DNA of 64,000 nucleotides. Origin: Nocardioides sp. JS614. GTDB taxonomy: Bacteria; Actinomycetota; Actinomycetes; Propionibacteriales; Nocardioidaceae. How positions within the stretch are numbered: position 1 is the first letter of the stretch; each line of letters begins with the position of its first letter. The notes beneath the pieces were generated by a model. The model saw only the letters and a list, made by a program, of their open reading frames with translations. It was not told where the DNA came from and did no database searches. The position numbers and the translations under genes were made by a program. The stretch covers positions 4,464,001 through 4,528,000 of the forward strand of contig NC_008699.1 of NCBI RefSeq assembly GCF_000015265.1, written 5' to 3'. Shown here piece after piece: positions 23,477 through 32,352 of this stretch.

Positions 23477-24364
23477 GTGGACGATCACGCCGCCGACCTC
23501 CTCGCTGCCGTCGCCGAGGTCGCCCGGGCCGCCGAGGCCGCGGACGGCGCGGCCCCGCTGGACGAGGCGACCTGGCTGGCGCTGCGCCACCACCCGGAGC
23601 GGGTGCGGTCCTGGGTGCGCGCGGGCGGGTTCGCGCTGGTGATCGGGGCCGACCTGAGCCTCGTCGTACACCCGCAGGCGCGGGGCCGCGGGCTGGGCGC
23701 GGGCCTGCTCTCGTCGGCGCTGGCGGGGCTGTCCGCCGGGATGCCGCTGGAGGCGTGGTCGCACGGTGACCACCCGGCCGCCGCGGCCCTGGCTCGGTCG
23801 CACGGGTTCGAGCGGGCGCGGGAGCTGTGGGTGATGCGCCGGCAGATGGCGTCAGCGTTGCCGCAGCTGCGGGCGCCGGACGGGGTGACGGTGCGGGCCT
23901 TCCGGGCGGACTCCGGGGATGCCGAGGAGGTGCTGCGGGTCAACGCCGCCGCGTTCGCCCACCACCCCGAGCAGGGCTCGATGGACGCCACGAACCTGGC
24001 CGAGCGGATGGCCGAGCCGTGGTTCGACCCCGACGGGCTGCTGTTGGCGACCTCGGCGGCTGCGGATGGTGGCGAGCAGGTGCTGGGCTTCCACTGGACC
24101 AAGGTGCATCCGGGCGATGCCGGGGCCGGGGCCGGGCCCGGGGTCGAGGTCGGGGAGGTGTACGTCGTCGGCATCGACCCGGCGGCGCAGGGGCGCGGGC
24201 TCGGCAAGGTGCTGACGCTGGCCGGGCTGCACCACCTGGCCGGACGCGGCGTACCCGAGGTGCTGCTCTACGTCGAGTCCGACAACCGGCCCGCGATCGC
24301 GGTGTACGCCGGCCTCGGGTTCACGCACGCCGACGACGACACGCACGTGCAGTACCGCCGCTAG
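23477..24364 (+). CDS. mshD: Mycothiol synthase (acetyl-CoA:Cys-GlcN-Ins acetyltransferase)
   Basis: MshD does the last step of mycothiol synthesis, acetylating the cysteine of Cys-GlcN-Ins. The 295-residue protein has two GNAT domains: a degenerate N-terminal one with VVHPQARGRGLGAGLL and a catalytic C-terminal one with FHWTKVHP and GEVYVVGIDPAAQGRGLGKVL, the acetyl-CoA loop. FAHHPEQG is the substrate-side signature. The start is GTG at 23477. Mycothiol is the main low-molecular-weight thiol of actinobacteria, so this gene is strong taxonomic evidence. Confidence 0.95.
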   Translation: MDDHAADLLAAVAEVARAAEAADGAAPLDEATWLALRHHPERVRSWVRAGGFALVIGADLSLVVHPQARGRGLGAGLLSSALAGLSAGMPLEAWSHGDHPAAAALARSHGFERARELWVMRRQMASALPQLRAPDGVTVRAFRADSGDAEEVLRVNAAAFAHHPEQGSMDATNLAERMAEPWFDPDGLLLATSAAADGGEQVLGFHWTKVHPGDAGAGAGPGVEVGEVYVVGIDPAAQGRGLGKVLTLAGLHHLAGRGVPEVLLYVESDNRPAIAVYAGLGFTHADDDTHVQYRR

Positions 24365-24381
24365 CTCGCGCGACGTACGGG

Positions 24382-24594
24382 TCAGGCGGGCTGCTCGGCA
24401 GAGAGCTCCACCGCCGCCGGGCCACGGCGCGGGCGCCGGGCGGAGAGCAGCCGGTCGAGCTCGTGCTGGAGGCCCCAGATCTCCTCCTGGTGGCGCCAGC
24501 GGCCGATCGCGTCGGTCGGCTCGGGGCCGACCGCGGCGAGCGCGAGCCGCAGCTCGGCGATCCGCGCCGTCGCACGACGCCGTCGCACCCACAT
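24382..24594 (-). CDS. Hypothetical small coiled protein
   Basis: The 70-residue product is basic, starts MWVRRRRATARIAELRLAL and is mostly helical with a heptad-like middle (HQEEIWGLQHELDRLL). It is convergent with mshD, 17 bases apart. An upstream start at 24648 would add 18 residues. No family is recognised; the codon bias supports real coding. Confidence 0.5.
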   Translation of the reverse strand: MWVRRRRATARIAELRLALAAVGPEPTDAIGRWRHQEEIWGLQHELDRLLSARRPRRGPAAVELSAEQPA

Positions 24595-24817
24595 CCTCGT
24601 CACGAGCGGGGTATACCCCGCCGGCGACGGATCCACACCCGCGGACACACGCGCAGGCTAACGCCCGGTGGCCGTCGGGTCGCGGAGGCTCGCGGTGCGC
24701 CGGCCGCTCGAGAGCACAGCGGGATCAACCGGAGGCTCATCGACGCCACCGCGCCGTGCCCACGAGCCGCAGCCGGGCGCCGAGGGCAGGCTCACGCCCC
24801 GAGCCACCGCTCCGATC

Positions 24818-24888
24818 CCGTTGTCGTTTGGTCACCAACCGCAGCTCCGAGCCGTGACCGGCCACCTTTGGTGACCAAACCACAACGG
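24818..24888. repeat. Long palindromic element, second type
   Basis: Arms of 21 bases (CCGTTGTCGTTTGGTCACCAA and its complement with one mismatch) surround a 29-base centre. Size and design resemble the 63-65 bp P family but the sequence differs. It lies 3 bases beyond the ygfZ stop and may also end its transcript. Confidence 0.75.
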
Positions 24889-24890
24889 TT

Positions 24891-25865
24891 TCAGCGCAGC
24901 GGGCGGACGTGCAGGCCGACCTCGGGGTCGACCACGACCTCCTGGGCCGCCGGCATGCCGTCGACGGTGAGGGGGGCGTCGAGCGGGACGTTGCGCTTGA
25001 CCATGGCCAGCGCGATCGGGCCGAGCTCGTAGTGGCGCGCGGAGGTGCCGACGAAGCCGACGACCTTGCCGTCGGCGGGGTCCCCGAGCAGCAGGTCGGC
25101 GCCGACCGGGGGCAGCCGGTTCTCCGAGCCGTCCAGGTGCAGCAGGGTGAGCCGCCGCGGCGGCCGGCCCAGGGTGTGCACCCGGGCGACGGTCTCCTGG
25201 CCGCGGTAGCAGCCCTTGTCCAGGTGCACGGCCGGGCCGATCCAGCCGGCCTCGTTGGGGATCGTGCGGTGGTCGGTGTCCAGGCCCAGGCGCGGCTCGC
25301 CACGCGCGATCCGGAGCGCCTCGAACGCCCAGAGGCCGCAGGCCGGGCCCGCGGCCTCGGCGTACGCCGTCAGCTGGTCGCGGCGGATCAGCTCGTAGCC
25401 GGCGTACGGGCCCTCGGCGCTGGCGGACGGGCGCCAGGTGACCGCGAGCTCGTCGGTGACGTCGGCGACCTCGACCCGCATCATGAACCGCATCCGGTCG
25501 AGGAACTCCACCAGCGCGGCGGCCGCGCCGGGCTCGGTGTGGGCGGTGAAGGCGCCGTCGTCGCCCCCGCCGTCGTCGTAGCCGAAGAAGGCGTGCTCGA
25601 CGTGGCCCTGCGGGCTGAGCACCAGCGCGCCGGTCCACAGCCTCGGGGCGAGCGCCTCGAAGTGCTGGGTGGTCAGCGAGTGCAGCCAGGTCAGCCGGTC
25701 CGGGCCGGAGATGCGGACCACGTCGCGGTGGGAGAGGTCGACGAACCCCTGGCCGGACTCGAGGGTGCGCTGCTCGCCGTTGAACGAGCCGTAGTGCGCG
25801 GCCACGTCACGGTCGACGCCGTCCCCGGCCACGGCTCCGGGCAGGTCCAGCAGCGGGCTCCTCAT
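24891..25865 (-). CDS. ygfZ: Folate-binding YgfZ/IBA57-family protein
   Basis: The 324-residue protein resembles the T-protein of glycine cleavage and carries the YgfZ signature KGCYRGQE at about 219-226, with the essential cysteine. YgfZ uses tetrahydrofolate to help assemble or repair certain Fe-S clusters. Its ATG overlaps the fur stop (ATGA), giving a fur-ygfZ operon and a possible link between metal status and Fe-S maintenance. Several Fe-S enzymes are encoded later in the window. Confidence 0.92.
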   Translation of the reverse strand: MRSPLLDLPGAVAGDGVDRDVAAHYGSFNGEQRTLESGQGFVDLSHRDVVRISGPDRLTWLHSLTTQHFEALAPRLWTGALVLSPQGHVEHAFFGYDDGGGDDGAFTAHTEPGAAAALVEFLDRMRFMMRVEVADVTDELAVTWRPSASAEGPYAGYELIRRDQLTAYAEAAGPACGLWAFEALRIARGEPRLGLDTDHRTIPNEAGWIGPAVHLDKGCYRGQETVARVHTLGRPPRRLTLLHLDGSENRLPPVGADLLLGDPADGKVVGFVGTSARHYELGPIALAMVKRNVPLDAPLTVDGMPAAQEVVVDPEVGLHVRPLR

Positions 25866-26281
25866 CGGTCCTCCTCGCAGTCGGTGCAGCGGCCGAAGAC
25901 CGCCAGGTGGCCCACGTCGATGACGAAGCCATGGTCGCGCACGAGCCGCTCGGCGAGCGGCCCGATCACTTCTGGGTCAACGGAGACGACCTTGTGGCAA
26001 TTCCGGCAGACCAGGTGGAAGTGCTCGCGGTCGGTCACCGAGTGGTACGTCGGCGCCCGGTCGGACAGGTGCGCGTGCCGCACCAGGCCGAGCTCCTCGA
26101 GCACCTCCAGGGTGCGGTAGATCGTGGAGACGTTGACCGCGCTGGACTGGGCGTGCACCTCGGCGAGCACCTCGTCCGGCGTCGCGTGGCCGAGCTTCTC
26201 GACCGCCTGCAGCACCAGCTGGCGCTGCGGGGTGAGTCGGTAGCCCTGCTCCCGCAGCCGCGCCGCGAGCTCCTCGGTCAC
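25862..26281 (-). CDS. Fur-family metal-dependent regulator
   Basis: The 139-residue protein has a winged-helix domain (about 1-80; NVSTIYRTLEVLEELGLV) and a dimerisation domain with metal sites: DREHFHLVCRNCHKV (His residues plus the first CxxC) and the second CxxC in GRCTDCEEDR. Whether it senses iron, zinc or peroxide cannot be decided. It is co-transcribed with ygfZ. Confidence 0.92.
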   Translation of the reverse strand: MTEELAARLREQGYRLTPQRQLVLQAVEKLGHATPDEVLAEVHAQSSAVNVSTIYRTLEVLEELGLVRHAHLSDRAPTYHSVTDREHFHLVCRNCHKVVSVDPEVIGPLAERLVRDHGFVIDVGHLAVFGRCTDCEEDR

Positions 26282-26328
26282 TGCTCCTGCCTCATGGTCG
26301 TGGTGGTCCTGGGCTCACGCGCCGGGGG

Positions 26329-26823
26329 TCACTGCCGGACCAGCCGCGCCCACAGGTGCGGCTGGAGCGGCTGGCCCATGGCCGCCATGTCGTAGGCGTA
26401 CAGCAGGTCGCCCTCGACGTTGCCGTAGAGACGCTTGCCGCCGGTGTACTCCTTCGCGGACTCGGTGCGCACGACCGCGTCGGTCGTCAGCTCGAGCTTG
26501 CCGTCGGCGGCCTCGCCGTACCAGACCTCGGCGAAGCCGGTGTTGTGGGTGAGCAGCAGCTCGACCCGGCCCTCGGGCTTGCAGCGCAGGAAGCCCGCCT
26601 CCTGCGCGGCCTCGCGGACCTTCTCGCCGGCGTCGTCGACGATCCAGGCGCGGGCGAAGTAGTGGAAGAACGGCCGGCCGTCGTGGGTGAAGACCAGCTC
26701 CTGGCCGTACTGGAAGCCCTCGATCGTCGGATAGTCGCCGTGCCCGCGGCCGCCCCAACGGCCGAGCAGCCAGGCCACCGGTCCGCAGTCGGGGTGCAGG
26801 TTGTCGGGGAGCTCGAACGGCAT
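26329..26823 (-). CDS. Nitrobindin / FABP-like haem-binding protein
   Basis: This 164-residue beta barrel is of the THAP4/nitrobindin type (mycobacterial Rv0813c). The conserved LLGRWGGRGHGDYPTI near residue 19 is the GxWxGxG family motif, and the C-terminal His in QPHLWARL is the expected haem ligand. Relatives bind ferric haem and react with NO and peroxynitrite. It is divergent from the DsrE gene by 23 bases. Confidence 0.9.
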   Translation of the reverse strand: MPFELPDNLHPDCGPVAWLLGRWGGRGHGDYPTIEGFQYGQELVFTHDGRPFFHYFARAWIVDDAGEKVREAAQEAGFLRCKPEGRVELLLTHNTGFAEVWYGEAADGKLELTTDAVVRTESAKEYTGGKRLYGNVEGDLLYAYDMAAMGQPLQPHLWARLVRQ

Positions 26824-26846
26824 ACCGACACTCTAGGGTGGGCGAC

Positions 26847-27203
26847 ATGGCACGCCCACTCGTCGTCAAGGTCACCTGCGGAGCCGACGACCCGGAGCGC
26901 GCCAACCAGGCCCTCACGGTCGCCGCGATAGCGCTGAGCGCGGGGGCCGAGGTGAGCCTGTGGCTGACCGGCGAGGCGGCCTGGCTGGGCGCGGGGCGGG
27001 GCGGGTTCGCGCTGCCGGAGGCGACGCCGGCGGCCGACCTGGTGGCGGCGGTGCTGGCGGCCGGTCGGGTGACCGTGTGCACCCAGTGCGCGGCGCGACG
27101 CGGGCTCGGCCCGGACGACCTGCTCGAAGGCGTGCGGATCGCCGGGGCCGCGGCGTACGTCGAGGAGGTGCTGGCCCCCGATGTGCAGGCGTTGGTGTAC
27201 TGA
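26847..27203 (+). CDS. DsrE-family protein
   Basis: The 118-residue protein has the DsrE/YchN Rossmann-like pattern: VVKVTCGADDPERANQAL, then VSLWLTGEAAWL and a cysteine loop VTVCTQCAARRG. Related proteins relay sulfur on a cysteine or form trimers of unknown role. The start is ATG at 26847; an in-frame GTG at 26838 is also possible. It lies in the sulfur/redox neighbourhood. Confidence 0.8.
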   Translation: MARPLVVKVTCGADDPERANQALTVAAIALSAGAEVSLWLTGEAAWLGAGRGGFALPEATPAADLVAAVLAAGRVTVCTQCAARRGLGPDDLLEGVRIAGAAAYVEEVLAPDVQALVY

Positions 27204-27248
27204 GATTCGGCACCACACCGGCCCCGGCAACCCCTAGGCTCGCGGGTG

Positions 27249-29720
27249 ATGGACTCGAACGATCCCGGCCCCACGCGGTGGTGGCAGCGCAAGCAGGACC
27301 AGCCGTCCGACGAGGCACCCGAGCGTCCCTCGGGCCCGGCCGAGCAACGGACCCCCGCCGACCTCCAGGCGGCGATCGACCGCACCGCCGAGCTGCGGCG
27401 ACGCGCCGAGCAGGCGGCCGCCGAGCAGGCCGCCGAACGGCTGGTCGCCGAGGAGTCGGCGCGCGAGGCCGCGCTGGCCCGGATCGAGGCCGACCAGCGG
27501 GCGGCCGAGCACGCGGCCGCGGCACAGGAGGCGTACGACGCCCGCCGGGCCGCCGAGGAGGAGGGCGCCGCCCACGCAGCCGAGCGCACCCGCCTCGAGG
27601 AGGCCGCAACGGCCGCGGTCGCCGCCCGCGCCGAGGCCGAGGAGGCGTCCCGAAAGCTGGTGGAGACCGCGAAGGTCGCCACCGCGCTCCGGTTGGCCGC
27701 CGAGCAGGCCGCCGCCCAGCAGTCGGTGGACCGCACCGCCGCCGAAGAGGCCGCCCGCGACGCCGAGGCGCGCGCCGAGGCCGCAGCCGCCGCCCGCGCG
27801 GAGGCCGAGGAGGCCGCGCGCGCCCAGGTCGAGGCCGCGGCGAGCGCCGCCGCCGCGCGCGAGGCTGCCGAGCAGGCCGCCCGCGAGGCGGTCGAGGCCG
27901 CCCGCGTCGCCCACGAGGAGCGCGCCGCCGCGGAGGCGCGCGCGCAGGAGCTCGCCGACCGGCTCGCCGCCGCCGTGGCGGACCGCGAGGCCGCCGAGCA
28001 GGCCGCCGGGGAGCGAGCCGACGCGCAGGCCGCGTCGTACGACGAGCGGCTGGCCGCCGCGCTGGCGGAGCGCGAAGCCGCCGAGCAGGCCGCTGTCGAG
28101 CGGGCCGACGCCCAGGTGGCGTCGTACGACGAGCGCCTGGCAGCCGCCGCCCAGCAGCACGAGGAGCAGCTCGCCGCCGGCGCCCGGGCGCGGCAGGCCG
28201 CCGACGAGCGCGCCAGCGCGCAGGCCGAGGCGCGCGCCGCGGCCGAGGCGGCCGCCGAGGAGCACGCGACCGCCCGCGCCACCGCGGAGGAGGCCGCCGC
28301 CGAACAGACCCGGCTGGCCGCGGCGGCGCACGGCGCGCGGCTGAGCGCCGAGGAGGCCGCCCGGGCCCAGGCCGAGGCCGCGACGACCGCCGCCGCCGCG
28401 CGCGAAGCCGCCGAGCAGGCCGCGCAGCAGGCCGCGGAGGCAGCACGGCAGGCGCACGCCGACCGCGCGGCCGCCGAGGCGCACGCCGAGGAGCTGCTCG
28501 AGCGGCTGGCCACCGTGACCCGGTCGTACGACGAGTTCGTGCGGGGCGCCACCGAGGCTCGGACCGCGGCCGAGGACGCCGCCGCCCAGGCCGCCTCGGC
28601 CCGGTCGGACGCGGAGCGGTCCGCGGCGGAGCAGGCCCGGCTGCGGGCCGAGGCCGACGAGGCCGCCGCCGAGCACGCCCGCCGCGCCGACGAGGCGCAC
28701 ACCGCCCGGCTCGCCGCCGAGGAGGCCGCGCGGGGCCGCGCCGGCGAGGCCGAGGCCGCGCAGGCCGCCCGGGCCGCCGCCGAGGACACCGCCCGCGAGC
28801 GGGCCGCGGCCGCCGCCCAGGCCGCCGCGGCGGAGGAGGCGGCGCACCGCACCGCCTCCGACCTCGCCGAGGCGCTGCGCACCGCCCACGAGGCCCGGAT
28901 GGCCGCCGACGCGGCCGCCCAGGGTCAGGCCGAGCGGGCCCGCGAGGCGCACGAGGCACGGGCCGCAGCGGAGACCGCCGCGGCCGAGGCCGCGGCGGCG
29001 CGCGAGGCTGCCGAGGAGTCCGCCCGCGCCCGGGCCGCAGCCGCCGAGGAGGCCGCGGTCGGCCGCGAGGCCGCCGAGCAGGCCGCCCGCGACGCGGCCG
29101 CCCAGGCCGAGGAGGCGCAGTCGGCGCGCGCCGCTGCCGAGATGCGTGCCCACGAGCAGGCCGAGGCCGCAGCGCGCGCCGCGACCGACCAGACCGGCGC
29201 CCACCAGCGCGCCGAGCAGCAGGCCGAGCAGGCCGCGTCGGCCCACCAGGCGCGGGCCGCCGCCGACGCCACCGCCCAGGAGCACGCGACCGCCCGGGCC
29301 GCCGCCGAGCAGGCCGCGGCCTCGGCCGTCGCGGCGCGACAGGCCGCCGAGGAGGACGCCCGCGCGCACGCCGACCTGGCCCGCCAGGCGGCCGCCGACC
29401 GGCAGGAGGTCGAGGAGCAGCTGCAGCAGGCGCTGGCCGACCTGCAGGCCGCGATCGCCGCCCGGTCCGCCGCGGAGACGACCGCCGCCGAGCAGGCCCG
29501 GCTGCGGGCCGAGGCCGAGGAGGCCGCCGCCCAGCGCGCCGCGGACCGGAGCGCCGTCGAGGCCGCCGTACGCCGGCAGGCCGAGATCGCCGAGGAAGCG
29601 ATGCGCGAGCGGGTCGAGGCCGAGGAGAAGGCCCGCTCGCTCGCCGCCGAGCTCGAGCAGGCCCGGGCCGAGGTCGCGGAGCTGCAGTCCCAGAAGCGCG
29701 GGTTCTTCCGCGGGCGCTGA
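27249..29720 (+). CDS. 823-residue Ala/Glu-rich coiled-coil protein
   Basis: After a hydrophilic start (MDSNDPGPTRWWQRKQDQ) the protein is almost entirely predicted coiled coil from about residue 40 to 810, built from loosely repeated AAEQAARE/AEEAAR units with two copies of RADAQ(A/V)ASYDERLAAA near residues 257 and 289. It ends LQSQKRGFFRGR, a basic tail. There are no membrane helices or enzyme motifs. Long polar coiled coils in actinobacteria organise polar growth or the nucleoid (Scy/FilP/DivIVA-like), but this chain does not clearly belong to them. GTG at 27246 is an alternative start. Skewed composition leaves long false frames open on both strands. Confidence 0.75.
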   Translation: MDSNDPGPTRWWQRKQDQPSDEAPERPSGPAEQRTPADLQAAIDRTAELRRRAEQAAAEQAAERLVAEESAREAALARIEADQRAAEHAAAAQEAYDARRAAEEEGAAHAAERTRLEEAATAAVAARAEAEEASRKLVETAKVATALRLAAEQAAAQQSVDRTAAEEAARDAEARAEAAAAARAEAEEAARAQVEAAASAAAAREAAEQAAREAVEAARVAHEERAAAEARAQELADRLAAAVADREAAEQAAGERADAQAASYDERLAAALAEREAAEQAAVERADAQVASYDERLAAAAQQHEEQLAAGARARQAADERASAQAEARAAAEAAAEEHATARATAEEAAAEQTRLAAAAHGARLSAEEAARAQAEAATTAAAAREAAEQAAQQAAEAARQAHADRAAAEAHAEELLERLATVTRSYDEFVRGATEARTAAEDAAAQAASARSDAERSAAEQARLRAEADEAAAEHARRADEAHTARLAAEEAARGRAGEAEAAQAARAAAEDTARERAAAAAQAAAAEEAAHRTASDLAEALRTAHEARMAADAAAQGQAERAREAHEARAAAETAAAEAAAAREAAEESARARAAAAEEAAVGREAAEQAARDAAAQAEEAQSARAAAEMRAHEQAEAAARAATDQTGAHQRAEQQAEQAASAHQARAAADATAQEHATARAAAEQAAASAVAARQAAEEDARAHADLARQAAADRQEVEEQLQQALADLQAAIAARSAAETTAAEQARLRAEAEEAAAQRAADRSAVEAAVRRQAEIAEEAMRERVEAEEKARSLAAELEQARAEVAELQSQKRGFFRGR

Positions 29721-29933
29721 GTCCGGTGGCGCGATGGCGACAGGTGGGCGGACCGCCGGCCCTGCCGGGCCGGCGCAAGGCCCGGTGGATCGGCCCCACC
29801 AGGGCCGTCCCGGCCACCGCACTTCGCCGGAGCGGGTCACCCCGCGCCGCTGACCGGACGCCCGGACTGGACCGGTCGGGGGCATTTCTAAGAACCGGAC
29901 CCGGCCGATCCGGATGGTGCTGAAGATGGCCGC

Positions 29934-30137
29934 ATGGCTGCCTCGGACGCTTCGGTCTGTCCCCGGTGCGGGCATGCCCAGAAGGTCTCCGTCAGCACGA
30001 CGCGACGGATGATCCGCAAGGTGCGCGGCAAGCCGGTGCGGGCCACCTGCGGCCAGCCCACCGACCTCGGCTGGGCCTGCCCGTGCCGCAGCCGGTTCCA
30101 CGCTTCTCGCGGCGCGCTCACTGACGCCCGGCCCTGA
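29934..30137 (+). CDS. Small zinc-ribbon-like protein
   Basis: The 67-residue product has CPRCGH near the start and RATCGQPTDLGWACPCRSRF later, giving two cysteine pairs spaced as in zinc ribbons, with a basic linker. No family is recognised. Codon bias is moderate and there is no strong ribosome site, so it may not be translated. The 29721-29933 stretch before it shows nothing. Confidence 0.4.
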   Translation: MAASDASVCPRCGHAQKVSVSTTRRMIRKVRGKPVRATCGQPTDLGWACPCRSRFHASRGALTDARP

Positions 30138-30241
30138 GGCGCCGACCCTCCGCTGATCCACAGCGGGCCTCAGAACGCGCCCGTCCACAGAGCGCCGGTC
30201 GGCCGGTCGCGTCCGTCCGCGGCCGCGCCGACGATGTCCGG

Positions 30242-31204
30242 ATGGACGAGTTGGCACGGCTGCTGCAGGAGCAGGACGGGGTGATCGGGCGCGCCCAGGC
30301 CCTCACGGTCGGCGCCACGCCCACCTCGATCGCCCGCGCGCTGCGGCGCCACGACTGGGTCGCGGTGCATCCGGGCGTGTACGTCGAGTACACCGGCCCG
30401 CTGACCTGGCAGCAGCGCGCCTGGGCGGCGGTGCTCGCCTGCTCGCCCGCGGCGCTGTACGGCGCGTCGGCCCGGCGCGCCCACGAGGGCCCCGGCCGGC
30501 GCGACCACGACGACTCGGTGATCCACGTGGCCGTCGACCGCGACCGTCACCTCGTCACCCCGGCCGGGACCCGGCTGCACCGCGTGGCGGGCTTCGCGGA
30601 CCGGGTTGCGTGGAACCTCGGGCCGCCGCGGATCCGCTACGACGACACGGTCCTCGACCTGGCCGCCGGCGCCCCCGCCCGTCTCGGCATGGTGGCCGCG
30701 CTCGCCGACGCCTGCGGAACGCGCCGGACCACCGCCGCCCGGCTGCTGGACCGGCTCGGCGAGCGCTCCTGGATCCCGCACCGCGACCTCCTCCGCGCCG
30801 TCCTGGCCGACGTCGCGGAGGGGACCTGTTCGGTGCTGGAACACGGCTACCTCACCGAGGTCGAGCGCGCTCACGGCCTGCCGGCGGGCGAGCGCCAGGC
30901 GGCGCGGGTCACCGGCGGGAGCACGTCGTACCTCGACGTCCGGTACGCCGCCCTCAACCTGGTCGTCGAGCTCGACGGACGGCTGGTCCACGGCACCGCG
31001 GCCGCGCGTGACCGCGACCTGCAGCGTGACCTCACGACGGCGGTCGAGGAGGCCGGCACCACGCTGCGGCTCGGCTACGGCCAGGTCTTCGACCGGCCCT
31101 GCGCGACCGCGGCGGCGGTGGCGGGCGTCATGCAGCGGCTCGGCTGGGGCGGCACGCCCACGCCCTGCGAGAAGTGCGGTGGGTCGGATGAACCAGCGGG
31201 CTGA
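30242..31204 (+). CDS. AbiEi-like N-domain plus DUF559/Vsr-type nuclease-like protein
   Basis: The 320-residue protein starts with a winged-helix-like segment (DGVIGRAQALTVGATPTSIARAL, then WVAVHPGVYV) typical of type IV antitoxin AbiEi-like proteins. It ends with a PD-(D/E)XK-like core: YLDVRYAALNLVVELDGRLV followed by HG and RDRDLQRDL. Such orphan proteins are abundant in actinobacteria, without a toxin partner. A CxxC pair at the extreme C-terminus (CEKCGG) is unusual. A second protein of this kind lies at 42780-43820. Confidence 0.7.
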   Translation: MDELARLLQEQDGVIGRAQALTVGATPTSIARALRRHDWVAVHPGVYVEYTGPLTWQQRAWAAVLACSPAALYGASARRAHEGPGRRDHDDSVIHVAVDRDRHLVTPAGTRLHRVAGFADRVAWNLGPPRIRYDDTVLDLAAGAPARLGMVAALADACGTRRTTAARLLDRLGERSWIPHRDLLRAVLADVAEGTCSVLEHGYLTEVERAHGLPAGERQAARVTGGSTSYLDVRYAALNLVVELDGRLVHGTAAARDRDLQRDLTTAVEEAGTTLRLGYGQVFDRPCATAAAVAGVMQRLGWGGTPTPCEKCGGSDEPAG

Positions 31205-31265
31205 TCCGATCCACCGCGCTTTCCGGGCGTACGGGCGCGGGCCCCCTACCGGCGCCCCAGCCCGC

Positions 31266-32309
31266 TCAGTGCAGCGCGGACTTGAGCTTCGCGGCGATCT
31301 CGGCGGTGGCGGCGCGGCTGGTGCGGCCGGCGCCGACGATGTTGAAGAAGCCGTGGATCTGGTCGGTGAAGCGCCGCAGCTCGACCGTGGCCCCGGCCTC
31401 GGAGAGCCGGCGGGCGTAGGCCTCGCCCTCGTCGCGGAGCGGGTCGAAACCGGCGGTCGCGACGTACGCCGGCGCCAGGCCGGCCGGCAGCTCGGCGTAC
31501 AGCGGCGAGACCCGCGGGTCGCGGGGGTCGGTGCGGCCGATGTAGGAGGTGTTGGCGAGGTCCATGAACGCCTTGGTGAGGTAGAACCCGTCGGCGAACA
31601 GCTCGGCGCTGGCGGTCTCGCGGACCGCGTCGGTCGCCGGGTAGACGAGCAGCTGGAACGCCAGCGGCAGCCCGGCGCGGGCCGCCTCGATGGCCACCAC
31701 CGCGGCCAGGTTGCCGCCCGCGGAGTCGCCGCCGACGGCGAGCCGGGCGGGGTCGGCGCCCACCTCGCTCGCGTGGTCGACGAGCCAGCCGTGGGCGGCG
31801 AGCGCGTCGTCGTACGCCGCCGGGAACGGCCGCTCGGGCCCGAGCCGGTAGCCGACCGCGAGCACCCGCACCCCGGACCGCTCGGCCAGGAACCGGCAGG
31901 ACGCGTCGTGGGAGCCCAGGTCGCCGTACATGAAGCCGCCGCCGTGGAAGAACAGCAACAGCGGGCCCGAGGCCGCGGCGCCGGTCGGCGTGTAGAGCCG
32001 GGCCGGGCGGTCGGCCACGGTGAGGTCGCGGACGGCGCCGATCCGCTGCCGGCCGCCGGTCATGCCGGCGTGCCGCCGGATGGCGGCCCGGCCCTCGGGG
32101 ATCGGCAGCGTCTCGGCGCCGGGCTCGCGCACCAGCCGCTGCATCCGCAGCATCAGCTGGGTATCGGCCGCGAGGGTCTGGCCGTCGCGGACGATCGCCC
32201 GGCCGCCCAGCAGCCGCTGCACCCGCTCGGGCAGCCCCATCGCAGCCCGCAGAGCCAGCGTCTCGACACGGATCTGCAGGCGCTCGGTCCAGCGCGGGGC
32301 GTTGGTCAC
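31266..32309 (-). CDS. HSL-family alpha/beta hydrolase (carboxylesterase/lipase)
   Basis: The 347-residue hydrolase is of the hormone-sensitive lipase (LipH/LipN) group: the oxyanion motif HGGGF, the nucleophile motif GDSAGG, Asp in GFDPLRDEG and His in IHGFF. These enzymes cleave short-chain esters in the cytoplasm. The ATG at 32309 is divergent from ppk by 43 bases. A link to phosphate metabolism is not evident. Confidence 0.93.
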   Translation of the reverse strand: MTNAPRWTERLQIRVETLALRAAMGLPERVQRLLGGRAIVRDGQTLAADTQLMLRMQRLVREPGAETLPIPEGRAAIRRHAGMTGGRQRIGAVRDLTVADRPARLYTPTGAAASGPLLLFFHGGGFMYGDLGSHDASCRFLAERSGVRVLAVGYRLGPERPFPAAYDDALAAHGWLVDHASEVGADPARLAVGGDSAGGNLAAVVAIEAARAGLPLAFQLLVYPATDAVRETASAELFADGFYLTKAFMDLANTSYIGRTDPRDPRVSPLYAELPAGLAPAYVATAGFDPLRDEGEAYARRLSEAGATVELRRFTDQIHGFFNIVGAGRTSRAATAEIAAKLKSALH

Positions 32310-32352
32310 GAACGCAACCTACCGTTCACGCCGTAGTGCCAGACTGGCCGGC

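Noticed and set aside
29734..29853. Short plus-strand frame after the coiled-coil gene
   Set aside because: Low-complexity translation, no domain and poor codon bias.
26315..30257. Several stop-free reading frames of 850-1000 codons on the minus strand, and another plus frame
   Set aside because: They are mirror images of the Ala/Glu-rich coiled-coil gene; their translations are Arg/Pro- or Ala/Ser-only low complexity, lack sensible starts and overlap real neighbours such as the nitrobindin gene.
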